A DNA stretch of 64,000 nt from the NCBI GenBank assembly GCA_910585375.1, contig CAJUCZ010000004.1, positions 1-64,000 of the forward strand, in the 5' to 3' direction. Source of the stretch: an uncultured Alphaproteobacteria bacterium (GTDB lineage: Bacteria; Pseudomonadota; Alphaproteobacteria; RF32; CAG-239). Made by a program: the position numbers and the translations under genes. Shown piece by piece: positions 16,061 through 23,836 of this stretch. A model generated the notes under the pieces. The model was not told the origin of the DNA. It saw only the letters and a list, made by a program, of their open reading frames with translations, and did no database searches. The first letter of the stretch is position 1. Each line of letters opens with the position of its first letter.

Positions 16061-16369
16061 TTAGTCATTAATCGCTTTTTGAATATTCTTACGCAGTGAA
16101 ACCAAATTGTCATCTGCACAATGCTTTGCTACATAATGCCCTTCGGGCGTTGCGGCTTCACGAAAATACTCAATGATAAACAATCTTGCGGAATACGTCA
16201 GCCCCAAAGAATTGTGTTTTCCGCTTTCTATCAGGCTCAATAAGTCATTTTTTGTAATTTTTTCAATATCACAAACTTCTTCCAAGGCTTCCCATTCTTT
16301 ATGACACAAACGGATGCTTGTTCTTCTGTCGTTGATCATTACAACTTTATTAATAAGTTTAGTCATCAT
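16061..16369 (-). CDS. Ribbon-helix-helix domain protein (RHH_4 type)
   Basis: A 102-residue protein whose segment INDRRTSIRLCHKEWEALEE (residues ~12-31) matches the ribbon-helix-helix family common in alphaproteobacteria. In that family a beta strand with RRTSIRL inserts into DNA and two helices follow. The C-terminal ~40 residues are extra. It is likely a small DNA-binding regulator; its target is unknown. The start could be either Met of the MM pair, or Met11 immediately before the domain. Confidence 0.72.
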   Translation of the reverse strand: MMTKLINKVVMINDRRTSIRLCHKEWEALEEVCDIEKITKNDLLSLIESGKHNSLGLTYSARLFIIEYFREAATPEGHYVAKHCADDNLVSLRKNIQKAIND

Positions 16370-16705
16370 CTCTTTCGTACCATCATCGTTTTTATTATAA
16401 TACTTTCACAATACACAAATAAAAAGGAAAATACAATTTAAAAAAGAAAAATATGGATAATAAAAAGCTTGGTTGCGCAAAATATAGTTGCTATCTTTAA
16501 TCATATCTCTAATTCGTTGAATTTCAAAATTTTATTTAAACAAATCTCAACTTTAAAACATATAAAGACACATATATAGTACTTATGCTTTTATAAAATT
16601 GCAATCATAAAATAGTATGTTTTTAAAAATTCAGACATTCATACTGGTTTTTCAAGCAAAACAGGCATTGAAAATTTGGGGCAATTAATAATTTTTAAAA
16701 AGAAA
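16370..16705. other. AT-rich intergenic region
   Basis: Very AT-rich sequence between the RHH gene (its promoter side) and the 3' end of hsp20. I see no ORF, RNA fold or repeat that I can support. Confidence 0.5.
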
Positions 16706-16736
16706 ACAGCCTGCAAAGAAACAGGCTGTTTATGAT
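16706..16736 (-). terminator. Terminator of hsp20
   Basis: A stem AAACAGCCTG / CAGGCTGTTT with a short loop is followed on the minus strand by TTTTCTTTTT. It lies directly after the hsp20 stop. Confidence 0.85.
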
Positions 16737-16738
16737 TG

Positions 16739-17227
16739 TTAGGACATCTTTGACTTTTTGACACTGATTTTCTTCACTTTCTGCTGCTCATTGTTTGACT
16801 TCGGAAGAACAATCCGAAGCAATCCGTCATTATATTCCGCGTCTGCCTTGTTATAATCCAAATCCCGGGGCAGAGGGATTGTCCGTTTGACCATGCCGTA
16901 TGAAATCTCGGAAAAATAATGGTCTTTGTTCTGAGAAGAATTTTCATCTTTCTTTTCGGCACTGATTGTCAGATAACCGTCGGAAGAAATCTGCAGTTCA
17001 ATGTCATTCTCGGCCACGCCGGGAATTTCAGCCGTTACGGTGACGTTTGATTTATTTTCGGCAACTTCGATTTTGGGTTCCAAATTAACACTGTCGTTAA
17101 ACTTCGGAAAATCAATCATATGCCATAAGTGTGACATCAGGTTACGCAGATCGCTGCCGCCTGAGGCGGCATGAACAGGCACGTCATTCCCCGATGTTTT
17201 ATCGTTGGTTGTCAGAGAATTTTTCAT
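16739..17227 (-). CDS. Small heat-shock protein, Hsp20/alpha-crystallin family
   Basis: Hsp20 proteins are ATP-independent holdase chaperones forming cytosolic oligomers. An alpha-crystallin domain spans residues ~52-150, including VTAEIPGVAENDIELQIS and YGMVKRTIPLPRDLD. The AxYxNGLLxIxLPK-type C-terminal strand is seen as AEYNDGLLRIVLPK. The start at 17227 is chosen because GGAGG lies 5 bases upstream; an ATG five codons earlier lies before that ribosome-binding site. DUF3175 lies upstream on the same strand, about 95 bp away. A heat-shock promoter is expected, but I could not identify one with confidence. Confidence 0.93.
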   Translation of the reverse strand: MKNSLTTNDKTSGNDVPVHAASGGSDLRNLMSHLWHMIDFPKFNDSVNLEPKIEVAENKSNVTVTAEIPGVAENDIELQISSDGYLTISAEKKDENSSQNKDHYFSEISYGMVKRTIPLPRDLDYNKADAEYNDGLLRIVLPKSNNEQQKVKKISVKKSKMS

Positions 17228-17321
17228 TTTTCCTCCGTTCAAAATGATTAAAAAATGTATTAGTGGTTTAGCAATAATCTATCTAACGTCAAAACAAACT
17301 TTTTCAAGTTATAGAAAAAGA

Positions 17322-17567
17322 CTAGTGCCATTTTGAAGAGATAATTTCTTCCAACTTTTTTTTTGCCAGCTCCAGTTGCTCAAGATTACTGACCTTTTTG
17401 CCGGCGCGGTTCATATAAAACAACAGGCGGTGCAGCGCCAGACTGGGATTGTTGTTGGCACTTCTCATCAGGGTTTTGACAATAACCCCTGCCGGTTGGG
17501 TAAAGGTCCCGACAGGCGGATGATAATGAGTGTGAATTTCTTCGGACCAGTGTTCATTTTTTTCCAT
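17322..17567 (-). CDS. DUF3175 family protein
   Basis: This 81-residue protein matches the DUF3175 pattern: an HWSEEI start, a GTFTQPAGVIVKTLMRSA centre and an LLFYMNRAGKKVS segment before a helical tail. The family's function is unknown; members often lie near stress genes, and here it precedes hsp20 on the same strand. AAGGAGACATAAT upstream of the ATG is a good ribosome-binding site. Confidence 0.75.
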   Translation of the reverse strand: MEKNEHWSEEIHTHYHPPVGTFTQPAGVIVKTLMRSANNNPSLALHRLLFYMNRAGKKVSNLEQLELAKKKLEEIISSKWH

Positions 17568-17748
17568 ATTATGTCTCCTTTGTTGTTATACATCGGATAT
17601 AAGGGCAAATTCCGTCAAGACAATAAAAATTTTTATTTACCGTTGCCGCAGAGCAAAAAAGATGATTTTTTTTCTTTCAGGGTAGACAATCAAAAATCAG
17701 TAATTATATAAGCGCCCGCAATTGCAGAAATTTTTTGGGGGAACAGAA

Positions 17749-18798
17749 GTGGAAGTCACAGATAATCATATCATCAGATATCAAAACGGTGAAGATATCC
17801 TGCAGCATCTGACATATCCTCTGGTCAATACGATGATTATTGCCAATCACCTGAAAAAACGCTGCCTCCGGATATATCCGGATTCGCATAACAGTCGGTT
17901 GGAACTGCATTTCTCCGAAATCAAGAAGCTGATTATATGTGAAAACTGTAGTATGGCCGTGGATATGCGAGACAATCCGTATATTAAAGAAGTTGTGATA
18001 AAAGACGGTTTTTCCGGCAGTATAAATTTGTCACGCAGCAGCGTCAGAAAGATATCTGTTGGCACCAACTGCCGATGCGATCTGATCTTGGAAAACGGTC
18101 TGAACTGTTTTGAATTCAGTGCCGGAGATGTTTTCAGCGGCCATGTCCGCATCAAAGATTCCTGTTTTCATAAATTAAGTGTCGGTTATTATTGCTATGC
18201 CGATATCAATCTGACCAAAATCCGCGGCCGTAAAAAAATTAATATCGGAGATTCGTTTCGCGGAATGCTGAAAATGAGCGGCCTGAGTGTTCCCAGGCTG
18301 AATATCGGTCATGATTGCCGCGGCAGTATTATTCAGCAAAGTCAGAATGAGAAAGAACATACAAAACGCCTGCGAATCAAAGATGATTTTGCCGGAACGC
18401 TGGACTTGAGCAATGACGGACAGGCCGAGAAAATAGAGGTCGGCAGCTTTGCTTCCGGAAATTTTAACTTGTTAAACTGCCGCGGCCTGAAATTCTTGAA
18501 GTTTGAAGATGCATTCAGCGGCGTAGCGGATTTGAGCGAGTCTGACATCGAATATGTCAGAGCCGGCAACGGCTGCCGTGGCAGAATAGTCGTGCTGAAT
18601 TGTCCTCGTCTGACTTTACTGGAACTTCCGCTTAATAAAAAAGGCGATATCACGGCCGAAAGAAACCCGCTGCGGATTGAACTTGTTCGCGGCCGCCTAT
18701 CTTACCGCTTTCATGAAAGAGGGCTTCCTCTCAGCTATTTTACGCCGTTTTACATCGTCTGGCTTCGGCAGCTCGGTCGCAGTCTGCGCCGCCTTTAA
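17749..18798 (+). CDS. Solenoid repeat protein of unknown function
   Basis: A ~349-residue protein built of about ten ~20-residue repeats. The pattern is roughly (I/V)xxGxxFxGxxxLSxxxxxx(I/L)xxGxxCxGxIxLxxC; examples are IKDGFSGSINLS, VGTNCRCDLIL and IEVGSFASGNFNL. Alternating beta strands and Gly turns suggest a beta-solenoid, akin to pentapeptide or bactofilin-like folds, but I do not recognise the family. No signal peptide is seen, and the C-terminus is basic. The GTG start at 17749 is preferred because GGGGGA lies 6 bases upstream; the alternative TTG at 17722 has no ribosome-binding site. Confidence 0.6.
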   Translation: MEVTDNHIIRYQNGEDILQHLTYPLVNTMIIANHLKKRCLRIYPDSHNSRLELHFSEIKKLIICENCSMAVDMRDNPYIKEVVIKDGFSGSINLSRSSVRKISVGTNCRCDLILENGLNCFEFSAGDVFSGHVRIKDSCFHKLSVGYYCYADINLTKIRGRKKINIGDSFRGMLKMSGLSVPRLNIGHDCRGSIIQQSQNEKEHTKRLRIKDDFAGTLDLSNDGQAEKIEVGSFASGNFNLLNCRGLKFLKFEDAFSGVADLSESDIEYVRAGNGCRGRIVVLNCPRLTLLELPLNKKGDITAERNPLRIELVRGRLSYRFHERGLPLSYFTPFYIVWLRQLGRSLRRL

Positions 18799-18937
18799 AA
18801 ATTTGAGATGTCAAGCAAAAAATCTGCATAAATTTCAGAAAAAATGCATTTTTCCTGCCTTTGGGCTATTTAAATAATGTTACGGTTATGTTACAATAAA
18901 CACATAAAGACAGATATTATTAAGAGGAGGCTCAGCC

Positions 18938-19402
18938 ATGAAGGGGATGCATTTTAAGACCATTGGCCGCAGATTAGTGGAAAATGTTTCCAAAGCCAAA
19001 GATAAAAAAGAGTTATTGTCGGCATTAAAAGATGCCTGTTGCAAAACGTCTACGCCGGAAAAAGTTGAAAAAGAGCTCGGAAGAATGGATTTTCCAAGCG
19101 GAAAAGAAGTGGCGAAACTCAAAGCGACCATGGCAAAGGTGCGCATTAACAACGCCGAAGTAAAATTTCAAAAAACTTTGGCTGCAGCCAAAAAGCCGGA
19201 ACAAATCAAAAAACTTCTTCATAAATATCTGCAAAGTGAAAAAATGTTTTCCAAAGCGCAGGATTACGCCGTAATCGGCATGGATGCCTATCTTGAAAAA
19301 GGTTTTGGTTCGGCCGATGACTTCAGGAAAGACCTCAAAAAAACGTTTGCTCCGGAAATGACGATGGAACAACATCGCCAACATCAGGAAACTTATGCCT
19401 AA
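18938..19402 (+). CDS. Hypothetical helical protein, 154 aa
   Basis: Lys-rich, all-helical prediction, no signal peptide. Two similar helical stretches (KAKDKKELLSALKDA and AAKKPEQIKKLLHKY) suggest an internal repeat. A strong AAGAGGAGG ribosome-binding site and a terminator support it as a real gene. I do not recognise the family. Confidence 0.65.
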   Translation: MKGMHFKTIGRRLVENVSKAKDKKELLSALKDACCKTSTPEKVEKELGRMDFPSGKEVAKLKATMAKVRINNAEVKFQKTLAAAKKPEQIKKLLHKYLQSEKMFSKAQDYAVIGMDAYLEKGFGSADDFRKDLKKTFAPEMTMEQHRQHQETYA

Positions 19403-19418
19403 ACCCGTGTGTGGCAGA

Positions 19419-19456
19419 CAGCTCCGCAGTCTATTGGATGCGGGGCTGTTTTTTTG
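19419..19456 (+). terminator. Rho-independent terminator
   Basis: A stem CAGCTCCGCA / TGCGGGGCTG followed by seven T ends the + strand gene at 19402. The hairpin overlaps the 3' end of the convergent transporter gene. Confidence 0.85.
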
Positions 19457-20351
19457 CAAAAATTTTCTTCGGGTGCTTTTGCATGCTGACCAGAGCAATG
19501 CCGCCGATAACCAGAATACCGCCGTAAACCTCGGCTGCATTAATCTGCTCGCCCAGCATGTAATAAGCCTCTATGCCGCTGAAAATCGGCAGCAGATAAT
19601 AGATTATGCCGGTTTTGACATTGCCGATTTTGTTCAGCGCCGTGTTCCAGGCCAGATAAGAAAGAACCGAGTTGAACAGTCCGAGATAGACCATGACCTC
19701 AATTTCTTCCATGTTCAAATTCAGCAGTTGCGTTTCTGAAGTCGTAAATGCCAGAATTGGTGCAATAATCGCCACGCCGACAATGGCTGTTGCCGCCAGC
19801 ATGACCGTTTGCGATATTTGTGCCGGCCGCTTACTTTGCAAAAGCGAATAAACGGCAAAGCAAAAAGTGTTGACCAGCATCCAGAAGTCTCCTCTGACAA
19901 AGTTGAACCGCGTTATCTGAGTGAGGTCGCCGTTGAGAATAATGACAATCACGCCCAAAACGGCAATAGTCAGTCCGGCAATTTGTTTGCCGGAAATAGG
20001 GGTGCTTAAAAAAATACGGGAGAGAATAACCAAAAAGAGCGGCCCCGTCACGTCCAGCAGCCCCATGTCAACGGCTGAGGCTGTTTGTCCGGCGTAATAA
20101 ATCAGCGTATTGTCCAAAACGATTCCGGTCAAAGCCAGCCAGAGTACCAACCACCGGTTTTTCAGCAGCAGGCTGAAGTTTTCTTTCAGGCCTTTCCATG
20201 CCGCAATTCCCAGAATAACTGCAGCCACGACCCACCGTCCGAACGCGATTTCCCACGGCGTGAGCGTATCGGCAAAATAACTGGCAATGATAATGTTAAA
20301 GCTCCAGAAAAAGGTTGCGGCAAGCGCATAAAAATATCCGGAATTAATCAT
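19431..20351 (-). CDS. EamA-family drug/metabolite transporter
   Basis: A 306-residue inner-membrane protein with about ten transmembrane helices in two EamA halves (residues ~5-135 and ~150-290). The FWSFNIIIASYF start and the SVLSYLAWNTALNKIG motif in the second half are typical. These proteins export amino acids, purines or other metabolites; the substrate cannot be told. AGGAGGAAAAG precedes the ATG. The gene is 56 bp downstream of the deaminase gene on the same strand, so the two may be cotranscribed, which would fit purine or nucleoside handling (inference). Confidence 0.85.
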   Translation of the reverse strand: MINSGYFYALAATFFWSFNIIIASYFADTLTPWEIAFGRWVVAAVILGIAAWKGLKENFSLLLKNRWLVLWLALTGIVLDNTLIYYAGQTASAVDMGLLDVTGPLFLVILSRIFLSTPISGKQIAGLTIAVLGVIVIILNGDLTQITRFNFVRGDFWMLVNTFCFAVYSLLQSKRPAQISQTVMLAATAIVGVAIIAPILAFTTSETQLLNLNMEEIEVMVYLGLFNSVLSYLAWNTALNKIGNVKTGIIYYLLPIFSGIEAYYMLGEQINAAEVYGGILVIGGIALVSMQKHPKKIFAKKQPRIQ

Positions 20352-20407
20352 CTTTTCCTCCTGTTTTTTTGCAGAAGATATAAGCGGTTAATTCCGGAAT
20401 TAAAGTG

Positions 20408-21664
20408 CTAAGCCAACTGGGCGGCAATTTTTCGGGCTTGGCTGATAATCTCTTCCTCGCCGTCAATTTTTTTGTTTTGCATCAAAATCCTGCCATTGCA
20501 CAAAACGGTATCAATAACTGAACTGTCGGCAGAATAAACTATATTTGAAATCAGGTTATAATTCGGAACAAGCAGTACATTATTCAAGTCAACCAAAATA
20601 CAGTCGGCAAGTTTTCCTTCGGCAATAATGCCGGCATCAATTCCAAGCGCTTCGGCACCGTTGCGCGTCGCTGCCTGAAAAACCTGTGCTGCTGCGGCTG
20701 CGGTCGGATCGCCCGATTGCAGTTTTGCCGACAAAGCCGCCAGTTTCATCTCGTCAAGCATGCTGACATTGTTGTTTGAAGCGCTGCCGTCCGTACCGAG
20801 CGTAATAAAGGCGCCTTTGTCCCAAAGTTTTTTGAACATGAACGCGCCGGAACAAAGTTTGAGGTTGGAGGCCGGATTGGTGCAGAGCTTGACACCGTGC
20901 TTCAGAATAATGTCAATATCGGAGTCGCAGAGATGAACGGCATGCGCCAATATCGTGCGCGGAGAAAGGGCGCCGAGCTTTTCCAGATACTCAATCGGTG
21001 AACAACCGTGCGCGGCAATGCAGTCTTCGACTTCTTTTCGCGTTTCGCAGGCGTGAATATGCAAAAACATATTATTTTCTTCGGCAGTTTGAACGGCAAA
21101 ACGGATAAGCTCTTCCGAAGCTGTATAAACGGCATGAACGGCCATCACCTTGCTGATACGCTCGGGACAGGGATTCTCAAGCGCCAGAAATCTGGCGGTA
21201 TCGGCTTTTTTGACCGCGGTTTTGTCTTGTTCGAAAAAATCTATTTGCACAAAAGAAACGGCTGCTCTCAGTCCCATATCGCAAACCGCCTGCATAATGG
21301 CCTTTTGCTCAAAATACATATCGGAAAAAGCAACCGTGCCGGAACGGATCATCTCCAGTATGGCAAGCTTTGTACCCCAATAAATAATCTCATCGTCAAA
21401 CTTGGATTCTCGTGGCCAAATATCTTCCGACAGCCAGTGAAAAAGCTCCTTGTCATCGCCCAAACCACGCAAGAGGCTCATGGCCGCATGCGTGTGCAAA
21501 TTATAAAATGCCGGCAGAATGGCTTTGTCCGAGCCGTCAATTACAGTGCCGGCAGATTCGGCAGATAAGGAAAATGCCGGCGCAATTTTGGCAAAACGGC
21601 CTTTGTCAATCAAAATATCAATGTTTTTGTTTTTATGCAGAACGTTTTGAATTATAATAGTCAT
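20408..21664 (-). CDS. mtaD: 5-methylthioadenosine/S-adenosylhomocysteine deaminase-like amidohydrolase
   Basis: A 418-residue member of the metal-dependent amidohydrolase superfamily. Metal ligands are visible in order: HTHAAMSLLRG (HxH, residues ~58-60), HIHACETRKEV (~200), AHAVHL (~238) and the Asp in LGTDGSASNNN (~291). The SASNN and DEMKLAALS segments fit the MtaD/TrzN group, which deaminates MTA or SAH and related purines. Exact substrate is inferred. The start ATG has no strong ribosome-binding site. It lies just downstream of an EF-hand gene on the same strand. Confidence 0.85.
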   Translation of the reverse strand: MTIIIQNVLHKNKNIDILIDKGRFAKIAPAFSLSAESAGTVIDGSDKAILPAFYNLHTHAAMSLLRGLGDDKELFHWLSEDIWPRESKFDDEIIYWGTKLAILEMIRSGTVAFSDMYFEQKAIMQAVCDMGLRAAVSFVQIDFFEQDKTAVKKADTARFLALENPCPERISKVMAVHAVYTASEELIRFAVQTAEENNMFLHIHACETRKEVEDCIAAHGCSPIEYLEKLGALSPRTILAHAVHLCDSDIDIILKHGVKLCTNPASNLKLCSGAFMFKKLWDKGAFITLGTDGSASNNNVSMLDEMKLAALSAKLQSGDPTAAAAAQVFQAATRNGAEALGIDAGIIAEGKLADCILVDLNNVLLVPNYNLISNIVYSADSSVIDTVLCNGRILMQNKKIDGEEEIISQARKIAAQLA

Positions 21665-21688
21665 GATAAATCCGATAAAAGAAAGAGG

Positions 21689-22054
21689 TTATTTTTGTTG
21701 TTGTTCCTGCATCATCTTCAAAAATTTGCCCATTTGTCCGGTTGCTTTGTTGACAAACTCGTTATATTCTTCCTTCGAGATTTTTCCGTCTTTGTTGGTG
21801 TCAAGCTGAGAAAAAGATTCGGCAGACTTCTTGCGGGTTTCTTCAATCATGTAATCAATGTATTCTTCTTGCGAGATATTGCCGTCTTTATCCTTGTCCA
21901 GCTTGTTGAACTCTTCGTCGCTGATTTCCTGAAGCTTAGCCTGCAACTGTGCAAAGTCAAGCTGCTGCGACATAACTTTGGTTGAAACGTCGGCATGAGC
22001 CAGAGCCGGAACCATTGCCAAACCGCAGAGCAGGACATATTTAATTTTGTTCAT
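21689..22054 (-). CDS. Secreted EF-hand calcium-binding protein
   Basis: A 121-residue protein with a signal peptide (MNKIKYVLLCGLAMVPALAHA) and two canonical EF-hand loops, DKDKDGNISQEE and DTNKDGKISKEE, with Asp/Asn at positions 1, 3 and 5 and Glu at 12. It is probably periplasmic and calcium-binding. The start at 22054 is chosen for the GGAGAAGAAGAAT ribosome-binding site and the signal peptide; an ATG twelve codons upstream lies before that site. The C-terminus is Gln/Met-rich. Partner unknown. Confidence 0.85.
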   Translation of the reverse strand: MNKIKYVLLCGLAMVPALAHADVSTKVMSQQLDFAQLQAKLQEISDEEFNKLDKDKDGNISQEEYIDYMIEETRKKSAESFSQLDTNKDGKISKEEYNEFVNKATGQMGKFLKMMQEQQQK

Positions 22055-22156
22055 ATTCTTCTTCTCCCCAAAAAACATTACATTCTTCACAAAAATAAAT
22101 CCAAAAGATTAATATTTGCTTACTCTTATATTGTGCGGGAAGAATAGAAATTCAAC

Positions 22157-22187
22157 TTGCAAAAAAGAAAGATTCGTTTAATATAAT
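22157..22187 (+). promoter_or_regulatory. Predicted promoter of RNA cassette A
   Basis: TTGCAA at 22157-22162 with TAATAT (22179, 16 bp spacing) or TATAAT (22182, 19 bp). The same TTGCAA box and spacing of 16 to the -10 occur upstream of cassettes B and C, and each lies directly before the first hairpin. Confidence 0.7.
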
Positions 22188-22191
22188 AGCC

Positions 22192-22351
22192 GCAGTTCGG
22201 AGACGGGCTGTGGTGTCTAACAAACATCTCAAGTTTAGTTCCTCAATGTGGGGAGTGCCGGAAATAAGTGCGCATGCGCAACGAATAACGGCGACTGTAA
22301 CTTGACAGTTTGTTAGCTCCCCGCCTTTAATTTTAAAGGCGGTTTTGTTTT
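22192..22351 (+). ncRNA. Structured RNA leader, cassette A
   Basis: Elements in order: hairpin 1, CAGTTCG-GAGA-CGGGCTG (22193-22210). Hairpin GGTGT/ACATC (22212-22228), whose loop CTAACAAAC (22217-22225) is perfectly complementary to GTTTGTTAG (22308-22316). Hairpin 2, CCTCA/TGGGG (22241-22253). Hairpin 3, TGCGC/GCGCA (22269-22280). Hairpin 4, CTGT/ACAG (22295-22308). Terminator CCGCCTTTAA/TTAAAGGCGG (22321-22342) with a T-rich tail. GGGGAG (22250) can pair with CTCCCC (22317), and AGCTCC (22315-22320) with the Shine-Dalgarno GGAGCT (22363-22368). All stems are preserved with compensating changes in cassettes B and C. Confidence 0.85.
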
Positions 22352-22376
22352 AACAAAATCAAGGAGCTAAAATAAA

Positions 22377-22637
22377 ATGTTATCAAGAAAATATAGAAAA
22401 GAGTGGTATAAGACCTTCCGGAGTTATTGTAATAAAGAATTAAACCGGATGATGACGGAACAGGGCTTAACAAGTACGGAACTGGCGGATCATATAGATT
22501 TTTTTGAAGGTCGGATAGAAAAATTAAAAAGAAATACCAGCCATGTGAGAATGGAAGAATATGTGTATTTGTTTTCCTTTCTGGATAAGGTGTTTGAAAT
22601 AAAACTTGTCGATGCCAAAGATTATCCTTGGCAGTAA
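22377..22637 (+). CDS. Small XRE-like helix-turn-helix protein, cassette A
   Basis: An 86-residue protein with a helix-turn-helix-like stretch (LNRMMTEQGLTSTELADHI, residues ~22-40) resembling Cro/C1 proteins. A helical C-terminus ends in PWQ. Its Shine-Dalgarno GGAGCT can be masked by the upstream RNA. It is nearly identical to the protein at 37417-37677, differing by one residue (M/I at ~25), with mostly silent DNA changes. That indicates purifying selection. DNA binding is inferred; the target, perhaps its own leader, is unknown. Confidence 0.7.
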   Translation: MLSRKYRKEWYKTFRSYCNKELNRMMTEQGLTSTELADHIDFFEGRIEKLKRNTSHVRMEEYVYLFSFLDKVFEIKLVDAKDYPWQ

Positions 22638-22638
22638 T

Positions 22639-22668
22639 AAAAAAGCGGGAGTTTTCTCCCGCTTTTTT
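22639..22668 (+). terminator. Terminator of cassette A
   Basis: A stem AAAAGCGGGAG / CTCCCGCTTTT with a TTTT loop and a T-run. The same GCGGGA terminator closes cassettes B and C. Confidence 0.92.
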
Positions 22669-22719
22669 CATTTTCTCTGTTCAGAGTACATGCTTTCTCA
22701 CAAACTTTGCCATAGCACC

Positions 22720-23030
22720 GCGGTCTCTGAAGCACCGTACAAACTGACGCCTCACCCGCTGGGTGCGGCCTCCCGACCGCGGTCTCATGGAACCGTATAA
22801 AACGTGCGCCACCCGCCGTGCGGGTCATCCTGAGCGAAGCGAAGGATCCAATCAAATCATATGGCTTTATTAATCAACTGGATTCTTCACTCCGTTCAGA
22901 ATGACAGTACGTCTTCTTCAAAGCACTTTCTCAATCACATCCCCGCCGGAGCATCGCGGTCCTCTGGGCACGGCGTCGGCAGCTGATCGCTCAGGCCGTC
23001 GCCTGTGGCACGGTATTTGCATTAGAGAAA
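22720..23030. repeat. Dispersed palindromic repeats before flgF
   Basis: This contains GCACCGTACAAACTGACGCC and the palindrome CACCCGCTGGGTG. A long inverted repeat follows: TCATCCTGAGCGAAGCGAAG near 22828 against CTTCACTCCGTTCAGAATGA near 22884, separated by a short AT-rich loop. Fragments of the same units occur after cassettes B and C. An open frame upstream of flgF runs through these repeats and is not coding. Confidence 0.7.
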
Positions 23031-23068
23031 GCAAAGTAAAAAAATTATCCGCGATTGGGGAGAATAAC

Positions 23069-23812
23069 ATGGATAATACAAAATATATTGCGTTGTCGCG
23101 CCAAATGGGGTTGTGGAAACAAATGGACATTGTTTCCAATAACATGGCAAACATGAACACCGCCGGTTATAAACAAGACGACGCCGTATTCAGCTCATAT
23201 ATCGTAAAAACCGAGGGAGCCAAGGGCTTTGGACAGGTTCCTTTGTACTTTACGCAGGACTTCGGAACATTTAAAGACTTTCAGGAAGGCGCTTTTCAGG
23301 AAACCGGCAATGCTCTGGACGTGGCGTTGCAGGGTAATGCTTTTTTTGCCATAGAAACGCCGAATGGTGAAATGTATACCAAAAAAGGCCAGTTTGCGCT
23401 TGATGCCAACGGCATGATTGTCACCAAAGACGGCGATGCCCTGTTATCAGAAAATAACGAACCGTTTTTTATCGCGCCGGGAGAAAAAGAAATCGTCATC
23501 AGCGAAAACGGCGAAGTTTCAACCGAAACCGGCGTTATCGGCCGCTTAAAACTGGTAACTTTCGGCAATGAGCAGAAGCTTTTGAAAATGGGCGGCACAA
23601 AATTTGCAAATACCGAAGGCAACATGATGACAATCGGCGGCGGCAATACGCGGGTCATGCAGGGGAAAATCGAGCAGTCCAACGTTCAGCCGATTGTTGA
23701 AATGAGCAAAATGATAAAACTGCAGCGTTCTTACGAATATGTCCAGCAGATGATTGATGAAGAGCACGAGCGCCTTTCCAATACCATCAGCACCTATTCG
23801 CAGCTTGCATAA
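23069..23812 (+). CDS. flgF: Flagellar basal-body rod protein FlgF
   Basis: FlgF is a proximal rod protein exported through the flagellar type III apparatus. The N-terminal rod motif reads LSRQMGLWKQMDIVSNNMANMNTAGYK-like in pieces, with the family's NNMANMNTxGYK signature at residues ~28-39. The C-terminal flg_bbr motif ends in a helix with LQRSYEYVQQM. The start at 23069 follows GGGGAGAATAAC; an upstream extension runs through intergenic repeats and is rejected. The length of 247 residues is normal. It opens the flgF-flgG-flgA-flgH operon order typical of alphaproteobacteria. Confidence 0.93.
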   Translation: MDNTKYIALSRQMGLWKQMDIVSNNMANMNTAGYKQDDAVFSSYIVKTEGAKGFGQVPLYFTQDFGTFKDFQEGAFQETGNALDVALQGNAFFAIETPNGEMYTKKGQFALDANGMIVTKDGDALLSENNEPFFIAPGEKEIVISENGEVSTETGVIGRLKLVTFGNEQKLLKMGGTKFANTEGNMMTIGGGNTRVMQGKIEQSNVQPIVEMSKMIKLQRSYEYVQQMIDEEHERLSNTISTYSQLA

Positions 23813-23836
23813 ACAATTTTACAGGGGAATAAAATT

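Noticed and set aside
22192..22637. Type III toxin-antitoxin (ToxIN-like) interpretation of the cassettes
   Set aside because: The leader has no tandem short RNA repeats and the protein is half the size of ToxN with a helix-turn-helix look. The terminator-then-ORF layout alone is not enough.
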